A program made the translations under genes and the position numbers. The notes beneath the pieces were generated by a model. It was not told the DNA's origin, did not search any database, and saw only the letters and a list, made by a program, of their open reading frames with translations. This document shows, piece after piece, positions 10,447 through 22,229 of a stretch of 64,000 bases of DNA. Source of the DNA: Sanderia malayensis (Eukaryota; Cnidaria; Scyphozoa; Semaeostomeae; Pelagiidae); contig RQOL01000627.1 in the NCBI GenBank assembly GCA_013076295.1, positions 120,236 through 184,235 on the forward strand, read 5' to 3'. Positions within the stretch are counted from its first letter, which is position 1; each line of letters begins with the position of its first letter.

Positions 10447-11041
10447 TGATCCGTTTCTCGCCTTTGTTCAAGAAAAACTCATACAGCCTGCTGTCACCAT
10501 CTGTTTTCTTCTTCTTGGCCAGTGCCAGGAAGTGCAACTTGGAGTCAATGCCGTTGGAGATAATCATATCAGAGACTTCCAAATTACCCAACCTGGTGCT
10601 CTTCTGTGTGGTATCCATACCAGAAGCAGATGTTCTGCTTCGCTTCTTCATTGCTGGCAGGGTCTTTGGAGCACCTTTCAAGGTAGGATGACCTTCACTT
10701 CTCAGAACTTGGCTATCTAGCTTTGTGACATATTCATATGCTGTGCGATAAGGATGTCCTGAGAAGTGTACGACAATGTCCTTCGTTTCTTGTGGGTGCT
10801 TCTTTACTTTCAACCAGCGCTGAAGTTTGTCCAGCAGGACACACATGTGGAAATGGACACCACCATCCTCATGACTTTCCATGCAGCAAGCCCACTGTAA
10901 TATGATGGCTGTAGTGACTGCATGGAATGCTGCAAGAACTGTATCGCTGAATGACCTCCTGTTATATCTTTCAGTGTCTGCCTTGCTGTAAGTAATTAGG
11001 TAAGCCCTTCTAACATTGTCCACATTTAATGATGATGCCAT
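10352..11041 (-). CDS. HUH endonuclease half of a HUH-SF3 Rep protein
   Basis: 229 residues from the Met at 11041. Rolling-circle motifs: I in AYLITYSKAD (residues 13-22), II as HFH in GGVHFHMCVLL (His63 and His65), III as YVTK (Tyr104, Lys107). Tyr104 would nick one strand and stay joined to it. The pattern is HUH, not the HUQ usual in CRESS viruses. Downstream is a basic linker, then the frame ends about 20 codons past the point where the helicase frame takes over. It is best read as an endogenous Rep of a virus-like or transposon-like element. Similar Rep-like proteins occur in marine invertebrate genomes, but I cannot date this copy. Confidence 0.8.
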   Translation of the reverse strand: MASSLNVDNVRRAYLITYSKADTERYNRRSFSDTVLAAFHAVTTAIILQWACCMESHEDGGVHFHMCVLLDKLQRWLKVKKHPQETKDIVVHFSGHPYRTAYEYVTKLDSQVLRSEGHPTLKGAPKTLPAMKKRSRTSASGMDTTQKSTRLGNLEVSDMIISNGIDSKLHFLALAKKKKTDGDSRLYEFFLNKGEKRISELVQSVWDAVLFPFVWETNGNVGETFNVKN

Positions 11042-11422
11042 TATGATAATAATGTATAAACAATGTAGAAAGGCTAGTGAACATGCAGTTGTGAAAATGA
11101 CAACAGTAAGTGATTGTAACCGTCATGTTATGTGAAATAAATTTGAATTTGAAATTGCCTGCTGTTTTACTATTGTTTTCTTATGGTATTGACATTGCCA
11201 GGATTTCACCCCTTGCTGAGAGACACCTTTAAAGGACTGGCATGTTTCAAGGACAATCACTGTTGACAGATATGCCACAATTAATCAGATTACATAGTTC
11301 AAGTATTACTATATCATGCAGGTAATAAACAATATTTTGCTTGCAAAATTTACTCGTTTTCCATGTGACTATTCTTTACTTTTTTCTACGGTGCACGTGT
11401 AGCATTGTTTTCATTTTTTGTT
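11042..11422. other. no gene seen; upstream of Rep
   Basis: Would hold the Rep promoter if active. No inverted terminal repeat is visible that would pair with the region downstream of 9742. Confidence 0.35.
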
Positions 11423-12381
11423 CCAAGTTAACGAACATGCGTTTTTAAGACACTTTAAAAACATTTTCAGACTTTTTTTTTCAAAATATGTTCACAATAC
11501 CTTGTTCTCTTTGCCAAAATCGTTTCCACCCAAAAAACAATTTGTATCGGACAACACGACCACTTTAGAGCGCCATTTGGGCCAAAAATGGGACAATCAC
11601 TTAGTTTGACGTTATGCGTAATATATAGAAAATTTTTGACATGCTCATCGAGATCAGCGCCCTTGAAAATCCCAGAAAACACGAAAACCAGCTTTATAAG
11701 TGATGTATTTCAAGAATTTGATAGGGGACAAAAGTCCTGGGACACCCAGGATTTTAACAGGTTTTACACGCATACTTCAAGTTCACGAACATGCGTTTTT
11801 CAGACACTTTCATAACATTGTCAGACTCTTTTTTTCACAATATATTCACAATACCTTGTTCTCTTTCCGAACATAGTTTCCACAAAAAAAACAATTCGTT
11901 TCGGACAACACAACCACTTTAGAGCTCCATTTGGGCCAAAAATTGAACAATCACTTAGTTTGACATCATGCGTAATATATAGAAAATTTTTGACATGCTC
12001 ATCGAGGTCAGCGCCCTTAAAAACCTCAGAAAACACGAAAACCAGCTTTATAAGTGATGTATTTCAAGAATTTGATAGGGGACAAAAGTCATGCGACACC
12101 CAGGATTTTAACAGGTTTTACACGCATACTTCAAGTTCACGAACATGCCTTTTTCAGACACTTTTATAACATTTTCAGACTCGTTTTTTCACAATATATT
12201 CACAATACCTTGCTCTCTTTCCCAAAATGGTTTCCACAAAAAAAACAATTTGTTTCGGACAACACGACCACTTTAGAGCTCCAAATGGGCCAAAAATGGG
12301 ACAATCACGTGGTATGACGTCATACGTACGATATAGAAAATTTTTGACATGCTCATCGAGATCAGCGCCCTTGAAAACCTT
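11423..12381. repeat. 354-bp tandem repeat, about 2.7 copies
   Basis: Copies start at about 11424 and 11778, with a third partial copy from 12132 to 12381; matching bases are offset by exactly 354. Each contains CGAACATGC, a T-rich block, CAATTTG or CAATTCG, GGGCCAAAAATGG and TTTTTGACATGCTCATCGAG. Short open frames recur on both strands in each copy, but they change and look incidental. No protein family is recognised. Confidence 0.88.
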
Positions 12382-13614
12382 GGGTATGCAACATATTGCT
12401 CACAATACACATAGGCCAGATAAAAATTAAAAACATAAAGCTACGGAACCACCAGTTTCATTTTTATCCATTTGGAATTTTGGAACCATCGTGTTTCAAC
12501 AGAAAACTTGTAACACATCTGACTATGATAATAAATTGCTATGCAGAATATTGCGATCAGTTCTATTTTATTTCTCTGACTTCTACGCCGATGAAAACAC
12601 TGTACCAACTTGGCGTTCCAGCCAAACGTGATGTAAAAGTAATTCGGTTTGATAAGACTGCACTGACAACAACTTAGCAGCATCAGATGTATCTTAAAAA
12701 GCCAACTCTGAGGGTAAATAGTCCATGTAGATTCTCAAAACATCTCTCCATTTTCTCACACATACATCATATGCGACTCAGTCAAGTCAAATACAAAAGT
12801 ATATTTCATTTCGACACTGATAATCCCCGTTGTTTGCTTCCGCTCTCCGCTGCGGCTGATCGCCCTCCCGCAGTTTGACGTCACAACCAAAACTGCCCCA
12901 ATTCAGACCCCAATTACTCCCCCCAAATCGCTTTCTAAAATTATGAAAAAATTTTAAAATTTGTGAAAACACTTTAATATTTATGCCTTGGGGTGCGATT
13001 TTTAATTAATTAGCTATTTATTAAGCCAGACGGAGTGGAGCAAAAAGCTACAATACACTTCAATACAAAAACTTGAAATGGGTCCTGGTTATTACGTCAC
13101 GTTTGTCGCAGTGGAAATGGCAAAATCGACGACTTTGCGGGCTTGTAAAAACAATTCTACTGGATCAATTTTCATTCTGGAAACGGTATTATGATCAGTT
13201 CAAATAGATTTACCATGAAATGCAAAAAAATCATATCACTTTTTTTGATTGCAGTAGGCCTTTAAACATCTTGAATACACACAAAGTTGAGAGCAGGTTC
13301 ATGGGGATATCAGCGGGCTTTGCTTGTAAAACAAAGAAGGCAGCAAGAAAGTCACGTTAGGAATTATATTCACGGAAGTAAAAATCCCAGGAAGATGTTC
13401 AAAGAGCAATGCATATTTCTTCTGAAAACAAAGTACTGAACAAAAAAATTGGAGAATTTCCAGAATTCTGGCCTAACAAACTATATGTAAACCATGAGTA
13501 AATTAGAAATGGGCTAAGCTAAGCAATTTCCACTGAACATATCAAAATCAAAGGGATGAAAATGAAAATATACATTGTTGACCTCTGATTCATAGCAGCC
13601 TAGTTGTCTCCTGG
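12382..13614. other. no gene seen
   Basis: Intergenic sequence between the tandem repeat and the TTAA-flanked elements, with no recognisable coding or terminal repeat structure. Confidence 0.4.
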
Positions 13615-13620
13615 CTTTAA

Positions 13621-13895
13621 AGGTATACGAAGGAGTTAAAAGTGGCATATGCCAAGGGGTCTGGGAAATCTATAAATAGATGCTTGATTTTATCCAATCA
13701 AATGTAGTTGTGCGATAACCAGGAAAGTGTGCATGTGATCACTTGTTTTGGTGTTTTCGACTCCAAAGTCCAATCTAGTGTTTTATTGTCCATTTGCATG
13801 TGATCACAGGAAGTTAAGTTTTAATGCGTGTGTTTGCGTTTAGTTGAATTGCAATGTATTTCTAGTGCAGGCCGATTTAACTCCTTCGTATACCT
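13621..13895. mobile_element. TTAA-flanked MITE
   Basis: 275 bp with 20-bp perfect terminal inverted repeats (AGGTATACGAAGGAGTTAAA at 13621 and its complement ending at 13895). It is flanked by TTAA at 13617-13620 and 13896-13899. TTAA duplication is typical of piggyBac and Kolobok families. There is no coding capacity. Confidence 0.8.
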
Positions 13896-13899
13896 TTAA

Positions 13900-16580
13900 A
13901 GTGCTAATGCAACGAATTTTTACATAGTGTTTTTATTTCAAAAATCTATAGATTTCAATGTGCAAATAAAATTTACAAATTATGTATACTTTTTTCTCTA
14001 TTAACCTTCAAAGTAGCCAATTTTGACCTTTTTCGTGCGAAAACAGAACAACACTGTGATGTCATCAAACGTTGTGTCTGCAACGTCAAGCAGGCTTTCT
14101 TCTATTGAATTTCGACATGGCGAGCTGTGAGCAAGCACACACATGATGGGTATCTCGGGAGCAAATAAATCATAGAGCTATTTACATGTCGTAGAGATTG
14201 ATAACGGAGACAATTGTACGATTACTCATTGTTGCGAAAAAGTATCGTTTCATAATGTTGCTGATAGTATTTCAAAACCAATCACACAGAACAAGGTCTT
14301 TTTAAGGAGTTCGGGAGACAGGCATCATTCGCTGCGCACCCACCGACCAGGATAAGAGGATTTTCATTATAGTGCTCACTTTTGCTTTGAAGTAAAGAGA
14401 GATATTGGAAAAGATATTAAAGATGAGATTAAAGCTATAATCAAACCCTATTCCTGCAATAGAGGCAGTAAACAAGCTCGTAACCCAAAGTGTGACTCTC
14501 AGCTTCTTTACTCGGGCCTAAGCACTCTTCGCCCGGAGTGGTTAGTATAGAGTTAGATAGTGGACATAATAGTGTCTCCGTGAATGCGAATGCGATTCGT
14601 ATGCGAATGTGACATTGAGTTGAATGCGAATGCGATATTGAGTTCGCATACTCTAAGAGAATGCGAATACATACTCGCATGAGAGGAAGTCTGATCGAGA
14701 CATGACTCGATGAAGTAATTTTGTCCAGTGCATAACGTTGTAATGCGAGTGTCTCGTTTGATTGACACTTAAAACAATGGGTGGGAGGAGATGGGTGGAG
14801 CTAATAAAGAACATGTTACAAACCAGATGCGTCAATGACAATCTAGTTGTGCTTTGCATGGGGGGTCGTACCATTTGATGTATTCCTAACGTATGGCATG
14901 GGCTGCCTCTGAATTGAAATCAATTATCTAAAAATGGTAGTCAAAAATGTTCTTTAGTGAAAAATTTACTCCACTCTGCCCCTTATTGAATGCTCACCTT
15001 TGCTCAAATCTTTGCTTTTAGCCCCCTTGTTAATTTTTGGGACTACATCGCTGGTCTAGTACAAATGTATCAATAAAGCCAGGAAAATTAAGTGCTACTA
15101 AAAATTAACTGATAAATTAAAAGACTGGTTAAATAAAAATGATTTTATTTTATTTCACGCAATATTCTCAGCATGCAAAAATATCCTCGGTCTGTTGAAG
15201 AAAGCACAGAAGTGCTGGCTGTCTCGTGATGACATTAAGAGTGCCAATTTAGCTTTGGCTTACGGAGGCCAGGTTTGGTTTTGTCTTTTTATTTTTTTGT
15301 GCTTAGGAGATGTACTTCTCTTGTTTTCAATAATCCGATTAGCTCTGTCCGATAATAGGGTCTAATTATTATTCTAAATGTTTCATAGTGAAATTGAAGC
15401 CAGTGACGTTTACTAAGAATTCTGTTCGTAAATGCGTGCTTTTAATTTTCCTTGCTTTACTGATGCACTTGTATCATGACAAGAATTGTTCAAAAACAAT
15501 TCTTGCCCGAGAATTAAGATCATTATCTGTTACTTTTTTACTCTTGTTGAGGCATACTGGAATGATGCGATGCTCAAAATCGCAAGCAAATTCAGAGGCA
15601 TCCCATGCCATATGTTAGGAATACATCAAATGGTACAACCCCCCATTTAAAGCACAACCAGATTGTCATTGACGCATCTGGTTTGTAAAATGTTCTTTAT
15701 TAACTCCACCCATCTCCTCCCACCCATTGTTTTAAGTGTCAATCAAACGAGACACTTGCATTACAACGTTATGCACTGGACAAAATTACTTCATCGAGTC
15801 GTGTCTCGATCAGACTTCCTCTCATGCGAGTATGTATTCGCATTCTCTTAGAGTATGTGAACTCAATATCGCATTCGCATTCAACTCAATGTCACATTCG
15901 CATATGAATCGCATTCGCATTCACAGAGACACTATTATGTCCACTATCTAACTCTATAGGTTAGGCCCGAGCCGACCAAACAACAATGAAAATGTCAAAA
16001 CATTTGAGCTTATTGGGGTGATATCGAAGGAATTTTAATTTCTGAAGTTTCTAAAAGTAATTCAATGTCTGTAATTTTAAGTTAAATTAAGTTATTACAA
16101 AAAATAAGACCTGGGATAAGTCAAATCAGGGCTACGTGTCATTCCACAGCAACTCGAAGCAACAATGGCGACGCGGGGCGACGTCACACTTTTTCCGAGG
16201 TACCCATTTTCAAACTCAAATTGTGCCTCTAACTTTAAACAAAATGACACAAATTGTTTTCAGAACGACGGCTAAAAGATTCGCCCTTATAGTGGTTCAG
16301 CCGGAGCTCAAATATTTCCACCCTGAGTCGAGCTATTAAAAAAAAACAGACGACGTTGGAAAAAATCCATTGACTTTCATTGGGAAAAATATTTTGGGTC
16401 ATCACTGTGACGTCACAGCATTGCGATATTTTTCGCAAAAGGTGGCCTGATTCACGGTGAAATTAAAGTAACTTATACTTGTCAGATGCACGTCAAAATT
16501 GCATCAAACTGATCACTACATCTTTGGCTTTCACTTAAAATAAAAAAAATCGGTATCTCAAATTTCGTTGCATTAGCACA
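13900..16580. mobile_element. second TTAA-flanked element, host of the foldback element
   Basis: Ends carry GTGCTAATGCAACGAA at 13901 and the complement TTCGTTGCATTAGCAC ending at 16579. TTAA lies at 13896-13899 and 16581-16584. The left TTAA is also the right target copy of the adjacent MITE. Inner parts are only weakly inverted (for example GTGATGTCATC against GTGACGTCAC), so this is an old non-autonomous copy. Without the nested 1.4-kb foldback element it is about 1.3 kb. Confidence 0.6.
14546..15958. mobile_element. foldback element with about 370-bp inverted arms
   Basis: Arms of about 370 bp (14546-14915 and about 15590-15958) are inverted copies at high identity, beginning TATAGAGTTAGATAGTGGAC. 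The flanks carry GGTTAG at 14540-14545 and 15959-15964, a likely 6-bp target duplication. Each arm has clustered GAATGCGAATGCGAT-type repeats near its outer end. The centre, about 670 bp, has no recognisable transposase. The open frames in the arms are mirror images of each other and not genes. Confidence 0.82.
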
Positions 16581-16584
16581 TTAA

Positions 16585-16998
16585 GTCAATAAGGGTACAT
16601 GAGCTTTATTTTCTCTCATTTCAGTATCAAATTCGCTTATATCTAAATATCCATTGTTTCAATTTCAATTTCAGGTATAAATTCAAGCTTTTAATTACAG
16701 GGTTTAGCAACAATATAATAATGTAATCAAGGATATGCTTTGGACAGTTGGAAAGAACTCAAAAGAGCTATCAGGCCAAGTGCCCCTATGTTAAACTACA
16801 TGCCAATATAAAAATTTAAAATACATGAATTGAATATTGCAAACAGTAACAGTAACACTAAAGAGCAAAGAAATAAGAATTAAAGTAAATTAAAATTAAA
16901 AATAAAATTAAAAATAAAAGCCAAAAATACTGCATTGTAGCAATAGCTTACATCTCAATAACAGTAATCATACATGGTATGATAAAATTGAAGTGTTT
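16585..16998 (-). other. probable LINE 3' untranslated region
   Basis: Non-coding sequence after the stop of the LINE frame on the minus strand. The 3' end of the LINE is not resolved; no long terminal A or short repeat tail is obvious. Confidence 0.35.
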
Positions 16999-18678
16999 TG
17001 TCTAAGAATTGTTTTCAAGGAGCCATAATTTAAGAAACTTTTTGAAAGTAAATTTTGATTTGCAAACCTTTATATCTTTTGGAATGTTATTCCAAATTTT
17101 AACTCCATTGTTAATTACACTGTTTTGCATTGAATTTGTTCTCATAGCGGGCTGAGAGAAAGAACCTGAGGTTGCTTGCCTGGTTCTTATGGAGTGTTTA
17201 GTACTCGTCATCTGAAACAAATCACTAAAATGCTTTTCAAAATTATTCTTATTTATATCAAACATAAATTTACCACATTCATTTTTATAATTGTCTTCAA
17301 GACATAACAATTTCAGTTTGTTAAATAGAAGTTGACTGTGGGCTCTTTGTGATTGGAAAGTGATCAAACGTACAGCATGTTTCATGCTTTTCTTTAAAGG
17401 GTCTAAAATACTTTCATATGTTCCTCCCCAATTTATAATGCCATAATTAATGTGTGGTTGAATAAAATCATTGTAAATGTTAATAAGTACATCTTTACCA
17501 ACAAAGTGTCTCAATCGAGCTATTATTCCCACACCCTTTGATATTTTCAGATTAGTTTGTTGAACATGGGTTTTCCAATTTAGTTTATTATCTATTAAAA
17601 CACTAAGATATTTTACACTCTGTGTTTCCTCTAATTTTTCATTGTTAATATGGATTACAACTTCTTGGTTTACTCTTTTATTTTGGGGGAAAAATATTAA
17701 CTAATTTGATTTTTTTGTATTTAAAGAGAGTTTATTAGCAATTAACCAGTCAGAAATGTTACTCAATTCCGCATTTATATTTGATTCTAAAGTGTTTGTA
17801 TTATCATGTGACATAAAAAGACTTGTATCATCGGCAAAAAGGTGAAAATCAAACTTTTTGGAAGAATTAGGTATATCATTTATGAATAAAAGAAATGTAA
17901 AGGATGAAGGACACTACCTTGAGGTACACCATAGGAAATATCAAGACTTTCTGAAAGCTCATTACCTACAAAGACACTTTGTTTTCTACCTGTCAAGTAA
18001 GAACGAAACCACTCCAGTGCAACACCTCTTATACCATAATATTCCAATTTATGCAAAAGAACTTCATGGTCGACTGTGTCAAATGCTTTTGCAAAATCGA
18101 GAAAAATACAACAGGAAAATTTCTTGTGTTCAATTGCATTTATCAACTTTGTAGTAACATCAAGTATTGCAAGGGTAGTGGACTGTTCTTTTGGAAACCA
18201 AATTGATGTTTAAAATTTACCTTATTTTTTTCAAGGAGGTTGTTTAACCTGGTGTACATAAGTTTTTCGATCATCTTGTTAAAAATTGGTAGAAGTGATA
18301 TAGGGTGATAGTTTGTTACCTCTAATGGCGAATTGGCCTTGAAGATCGGTATGACTTTAGCATACTTTAATATCTTAGGGCAGTGACCTGTAGAGAGAGG
18401 CTCATTTATAAGTACCGTCAGTGGTCTTACTATATCGTCTTTAATAGCCTTAACTATCTTAATTGGAATATGATATGCATCCGCTGATTTTTTAGCATCT
18501 AAACTACTAATATGATCACTAACTTCAAACTCTGAAACAGGATTGATAAACAAGCTATTGGGTTGTCGAATGGGTAAATAATCTGTGAATCTCTTTGTTG
18601 TATTATCTAATTTATTAACTAAGTTTTGTGCTACTCCTGTAAAGAATTCGTTAAAATGTTTGGCAACTGTTTTTTGGT
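16999..18678 (-). pseudogene. LINE reverse transcriptase and C-terminal domain
   Basis: The minus-strand frame starts with a pre-RT segment (HFNEFFTGVAQNLVNKLD), then AKVIPIFKANSPLEVTNYHP and PISLLPIFNKMIEKLMYTRL. A frameshift falls near 18145, followed by CCIFLDFAKAFDTVDHEVLL and ISYGVPQGSVL. The catalytic box is FADD in HLFADDTSLF (RNA-templated DNA synthesis at the target). The C-terminus has QPHINYGIINWGGTYESIL and ends about 16999. At least one in-frame stop lies near 17700. The motif order places it in the CR1/L2 group of LINEs. Confidence 0.85.
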
Positions 18679-18680
18679 TA

Positions 18681-19033
18681 CTTTAATCAGAGAAACTTTC
18701 GCAAGATAAACTTTCGTGAGGCAAAAAACTAAAAAAACTCACGAAATTTTTTGGACAAACTTTCGCGAATATAAAAATGGAAAAAATTTTGCGAGATAAA
18801 CTTTCGCGAATAGAGAAATTATGTAAAATATTGTACATATTTCTGTACATTTGAGCAGGTTTTACAGATATAACTGGTTAAATTTTCGCAAGAGTGAGTT
18901 TTAAAAAAATTTCGCGAGATAAACTTTCGCGAATTGCAATTTTGAAAAAATTTGTGCGTCAAACTTTCGCGAAAATGGCCAAGATTCGCGAAATTCGCGA
19001 AAGTTTATCTCACGAAAATTTCTCCGATTAAAG
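18681..19033. mobile_element. TA-flanked MITE inside the LINE
   Basis: 353 bp between TA at 18679-18680 and 19034-19035. Terminal inverted repeats begin CTTTAATCAGAGAAA on the left and CTTTAATCGGAGAAA on the right. The interior repeats AAACTTTCGCGAA many times in both orientations. The TA target suggests mobilisation by a Tc1/mariner-type transposase. Confidence 0.78.
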
Positions 19034-19532
19034 TATTCACTATAGTGTTACCAATTTTTAATGAAATATCACTTGCTTTTTTTCTTAGTTGATTGTCTTA
19101 CTAAATCATTAATACCCATCCAAGTTTTCTTGAAGTTCTTCTTGCAACTTTCAAAATACTCTTTAAATGGATTTGTTTGCTTTTCCTCGGCAGATGATTC
19201 AGCATATCTCTGTAATATTTGTAACGCTGATACCAAAAATCATCCTTGGATTTTAGAAATTTCTGATAAAGTTTATTTTTGATGGAAATAGATTTTAAAA
19301 TGGCAGTTGTGATCCAGGGTTTTCTTCTAAGCTTAGCTTGTTGCTTACTTACCTTTTTAAAAGGAACGTATCTGTTAATTGTATTCAGTATACTATTTTG
19401 GAAATGTTCAAATTTCCTATCTGAATTTACATCCAGCATTGGTAAGAGGTCTTTTGATTTAATAGCAGAAACATACTCATTTTCGTTGAAGTTCTTATAA
19501 TCTCTCTTAAATTCTGGTTTCTGTTTACTTTT
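19034..19532 (-). pseudogene. LINE linker between endonuclease and reverse transcriptase
   Basis: Minus-strand frame with the basic segment typical between the endonuclease and RT of CR1-like LINEs: YVPFKKVSKQQAKLRRKPWI (the KPWIT box), then KSISIKNKLYQKFLKSKDDF. It joins upstream to QKLSK across the H1 insertion and downstream to the RT piece across the MITE. Confidence 0.78.
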
Positions 19533-19733
19533 ACTAAAGCTAAGGTTAAACGTCGCGCTTCTCATGTGCCGAACCTAATTCAATTAAGTTCGACCGTAGC
19601 TCGACCTCAGCACGATGTCAAGTTAGACGTCGAGCCAAACGTCGATCTTAATAACGATCATCGTTGTAGCCTAGCAACCACGGACACAGGGAACACGACC
19701 GGCCTAGACCAACCCTGCTTGCTTTTACTTCTT

Positions 19734-20702
19734 ATGGAAATGGCTTGCGACAAAAACCGAATAATTCTCATTCAAAAGTTAATTTCGAAGCGTAGAATGC
19801 GTCGTAGATTGCTCGTTCAAGGAGTAACAATATTAATACAACAAAGGAATTCAATTATACAGTCACTTTTCTTGGCCGTCATGCATTTCATTCTGCAAAA
19901 CGAAAGAATTCCTCGCAACAGATCCTGCCGAAGGTTTTTAAGAAATACAGGATGGTGGGAGCAAGTGTGGTTTACCTACGACGAAAGGAGGTTTAAACAG
20001 ACATTGCGTGTTTCTAGAAAAACCTTTGAGTTGATCCTTTCTAGAATCCGTGTAAAACTGGAAAGACAGACTCTGTGCGAAGAACCCATCTCACCCGAGC
20101 TATGTCTGGCTATTTGTCTCTATCGACTTGGTAGAGGTGACTACCTATACAGTATCGCTGAAATGGTAGGCTTAGCGCGTTCTACAGTGACAAGAATTGT
20201 CAATGAAGTCAATAATGTTATTGTATCTTCGCTGTGGAGAGAATTTGTATCGAGTCACATGCCAAAAACAGAGGAGGACTTCAAGAACAAGAATCTTGAC
20301 ATGGAGGAGTTGTGGCAATTTCCATGTAGCTGGGCAGCTGTCGATGGGTGTCACATCCCCATCAAATGTCCACCGGAGGCCCAACTTCACGCAAAGAGTA
20401 CCACAACTTTAAGAATTTTTATTCGATTATTCTAATGGCTCTTGTAGATGCTAAGTACTGCTTCGTTTGGGGAAGTTGTGGATTCCCAGGGAATTCTCAC
20501 GACTCAATAATTTTGCAGTCAACTTCACTGGGGTCTAGCATTAAGGATGGTAAAGTGATCCCAGACTTTTGTCAGAAAATAGAGAAGGTTTCCATACCAC
20601 CACTCATACTGGGGGACTCTGCCTTCCCATTTGAAACATTTTTGATGAAACCATACACTAATGCTGTGTTGCCCAAAACTGAAAGGTATTTCAACTATAG
20701 AC
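19734..20702 (+). pseudogene. Harbinger H1 transposase, N-terminal part
   Basis: Starts at the Met of MEMACDKNRI. Contains the helix-turn-helix (YSIAEMVGLARSTVTRIVN), first catalytic Asp in SWAAVDGCHIPIKC, second Asp in GFPGNSHDSIIL, and LILGDSAFP. A one-base frameshift near 20374 moves the frame between IKCPP and SRKEYHNFKNFYS. The frame stops at the H2 insertion after FNYRL and resumes at 25047. The transposase would cut at the H1 ends with help of the SANT partner. Confidence 0.85.
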
Positions 20703-20998
20703 TCAGGGCCTGTTTATATGGAGACCGATATATCGGCTAGGCGAGTCATCTCGCTTAGCCGAGATGAGAGCTGTTTGTGTTTATATGATATCGGCATGAC
20801 TCGTTTCGTTTTGGTTGAGTGTTTATATGGAAACCGATATATCGCTTGATCAACTTGTATAATTCGCGGGAAATTGGTTCAAGATGGCTGACAAGAAGAC
20901 CATACAAAAAGCATTTCTGCAATTGTTTGTGCTGTTTTCAAGTTTTTTTTCAGCCTCATAGTATCCTAGTGTTGCTTATCCTCCACAAGAAGCATGAA

Positions 20999-22205
20999 AT
21001 GGACACTTTCATTAACTTTCTCTTGTACCAAAGAAGACGATTTAAACGGAGAGTGAGGTTCTTGCAGAAACGGGAGAGAAGAAGAACGGCTAGGTCAACC
21101 TGGTACAAGCCAGGGCGTACAGATCAATGGTGGAGAAACATGCTTGATGCCCAGACAGAAGACAATGTGTGGAAAAAAAATTTTCGAATGTCTCGTCGTT
21201 GTTTTGACCAACTGCTTGAGCAAATTTCACCATACATATCACCAGATCTCTTTTCACCCAACAACCGAGTTATAAACGCAAACAAAAAACTGGCGGTCAC
21301 GTTATATTATTTAAAGGATACAGGCTCATTGCAAATGACAGCTAACACGTTTGGGATAGCTCTATGCACTGCATCAAATATTATCCATCAGGTTTGCAAA
21401 GCAATTTGCAAGTATGTTGGTCCAAAGTACATCTATCTTCCAAAAACAAAGCAGGAAATGGTGACAAAAGCATCGGAATTTGAGAGCAAGTTTGGCATGA
21501 TACAAGCGTTTGGCTGCATAGATGGGACCCACATACCAATCATCCATCCAATTCAGAATTCTCAGGACTATTATTGCTACAAGATGTTTTTTTTCACTAA
21601 ACGTTCAAGCCGTTTGTGATTGTAATGGGTTATTCATGGATGTTGATTGCCGCTGGCCTGGGTCAGTGCATGATGCAAAAGTCTTTGCAAATTCAAGCAT
21701 AAATAAATCATTGCAGAAAGGAGACCTTCCGCTGACGTATATGCAAATATTACCAGGGCACACTAAAGTTGGCAATTATTTAATTGGAGATCCAGCATAC
21801 CCCATGACATCATATTGTTTGAAAGAGTACGAATCATGCTCAAGTAATGCCCAGGTTATTTTTAACAATATGCTTCAAGCAAGTCGTAATCCAATAGAAT
21901 GTGCCTTTGGAAGACTCAAAGCCAGATGGGGATTCCTTACGAGAAAAGTTGACATAAAACTGGATTATGTGCCTGAAATAGTATACTCGTGCTTTGTTTT
22001 AAATAATTTCTGTGAAGTGAACAATTGGTACCTTGATCCAGAAACTGTCCTGAAACAGTACACTGCACATGTTGAAAGTGAAATTGAGTGGGAAAATGTC
22101 CCAGACCCAATATTCTCTGGAAATTTGGATGAAGGAGAAGCAATAAGAAACATTATAACAAAGTACATAAAAGACCAGCTGCCAGACCATCTTGTGGAAG
22201 AATGA
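20999..22205 (+). pseudogene. Harbinger H2 transposase (one frameshift in a T8 run)
   Basis: About 400 codons from the Met of MDTFINFLLY. DDE_Tnp_4 signature: Asp in FGCIDGTHIPII, Asp in GSVHDAKVF, LIGDPAYP, and Glu in RNPIECAFGRLKARW. The frame shifts once at the run of eight T at about 21585-21592, after YCYKM; both sides read well, so this is one gene with an indel in a homopolymer. That could be a sequencing or assembly error. All catalytic positions are kept. The H3 transposase is a close relative. Confidence 0.86.
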
Positions 22206-22229
22206 AACACTCAGTATCTAATATTACTA

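Noticed and set aside
11467..12169. Recurring 70-codon frames (for example FKGADLDEHVKNFLY) suggesting a small repeated gene
   Set aside because: They arise once per 354-bp repeat unit and occur on both strands, so tandem DNA duplication explains them without coding.
14653..15851. Two similar 62-73-codon frames on opposite strands reading LTHLVC and THLLPPIVLSVNQTRH
   Set aside because: They are the same sequence read from the two inverted arms of the foldback element and show no domain; arm identity explains their conservation.
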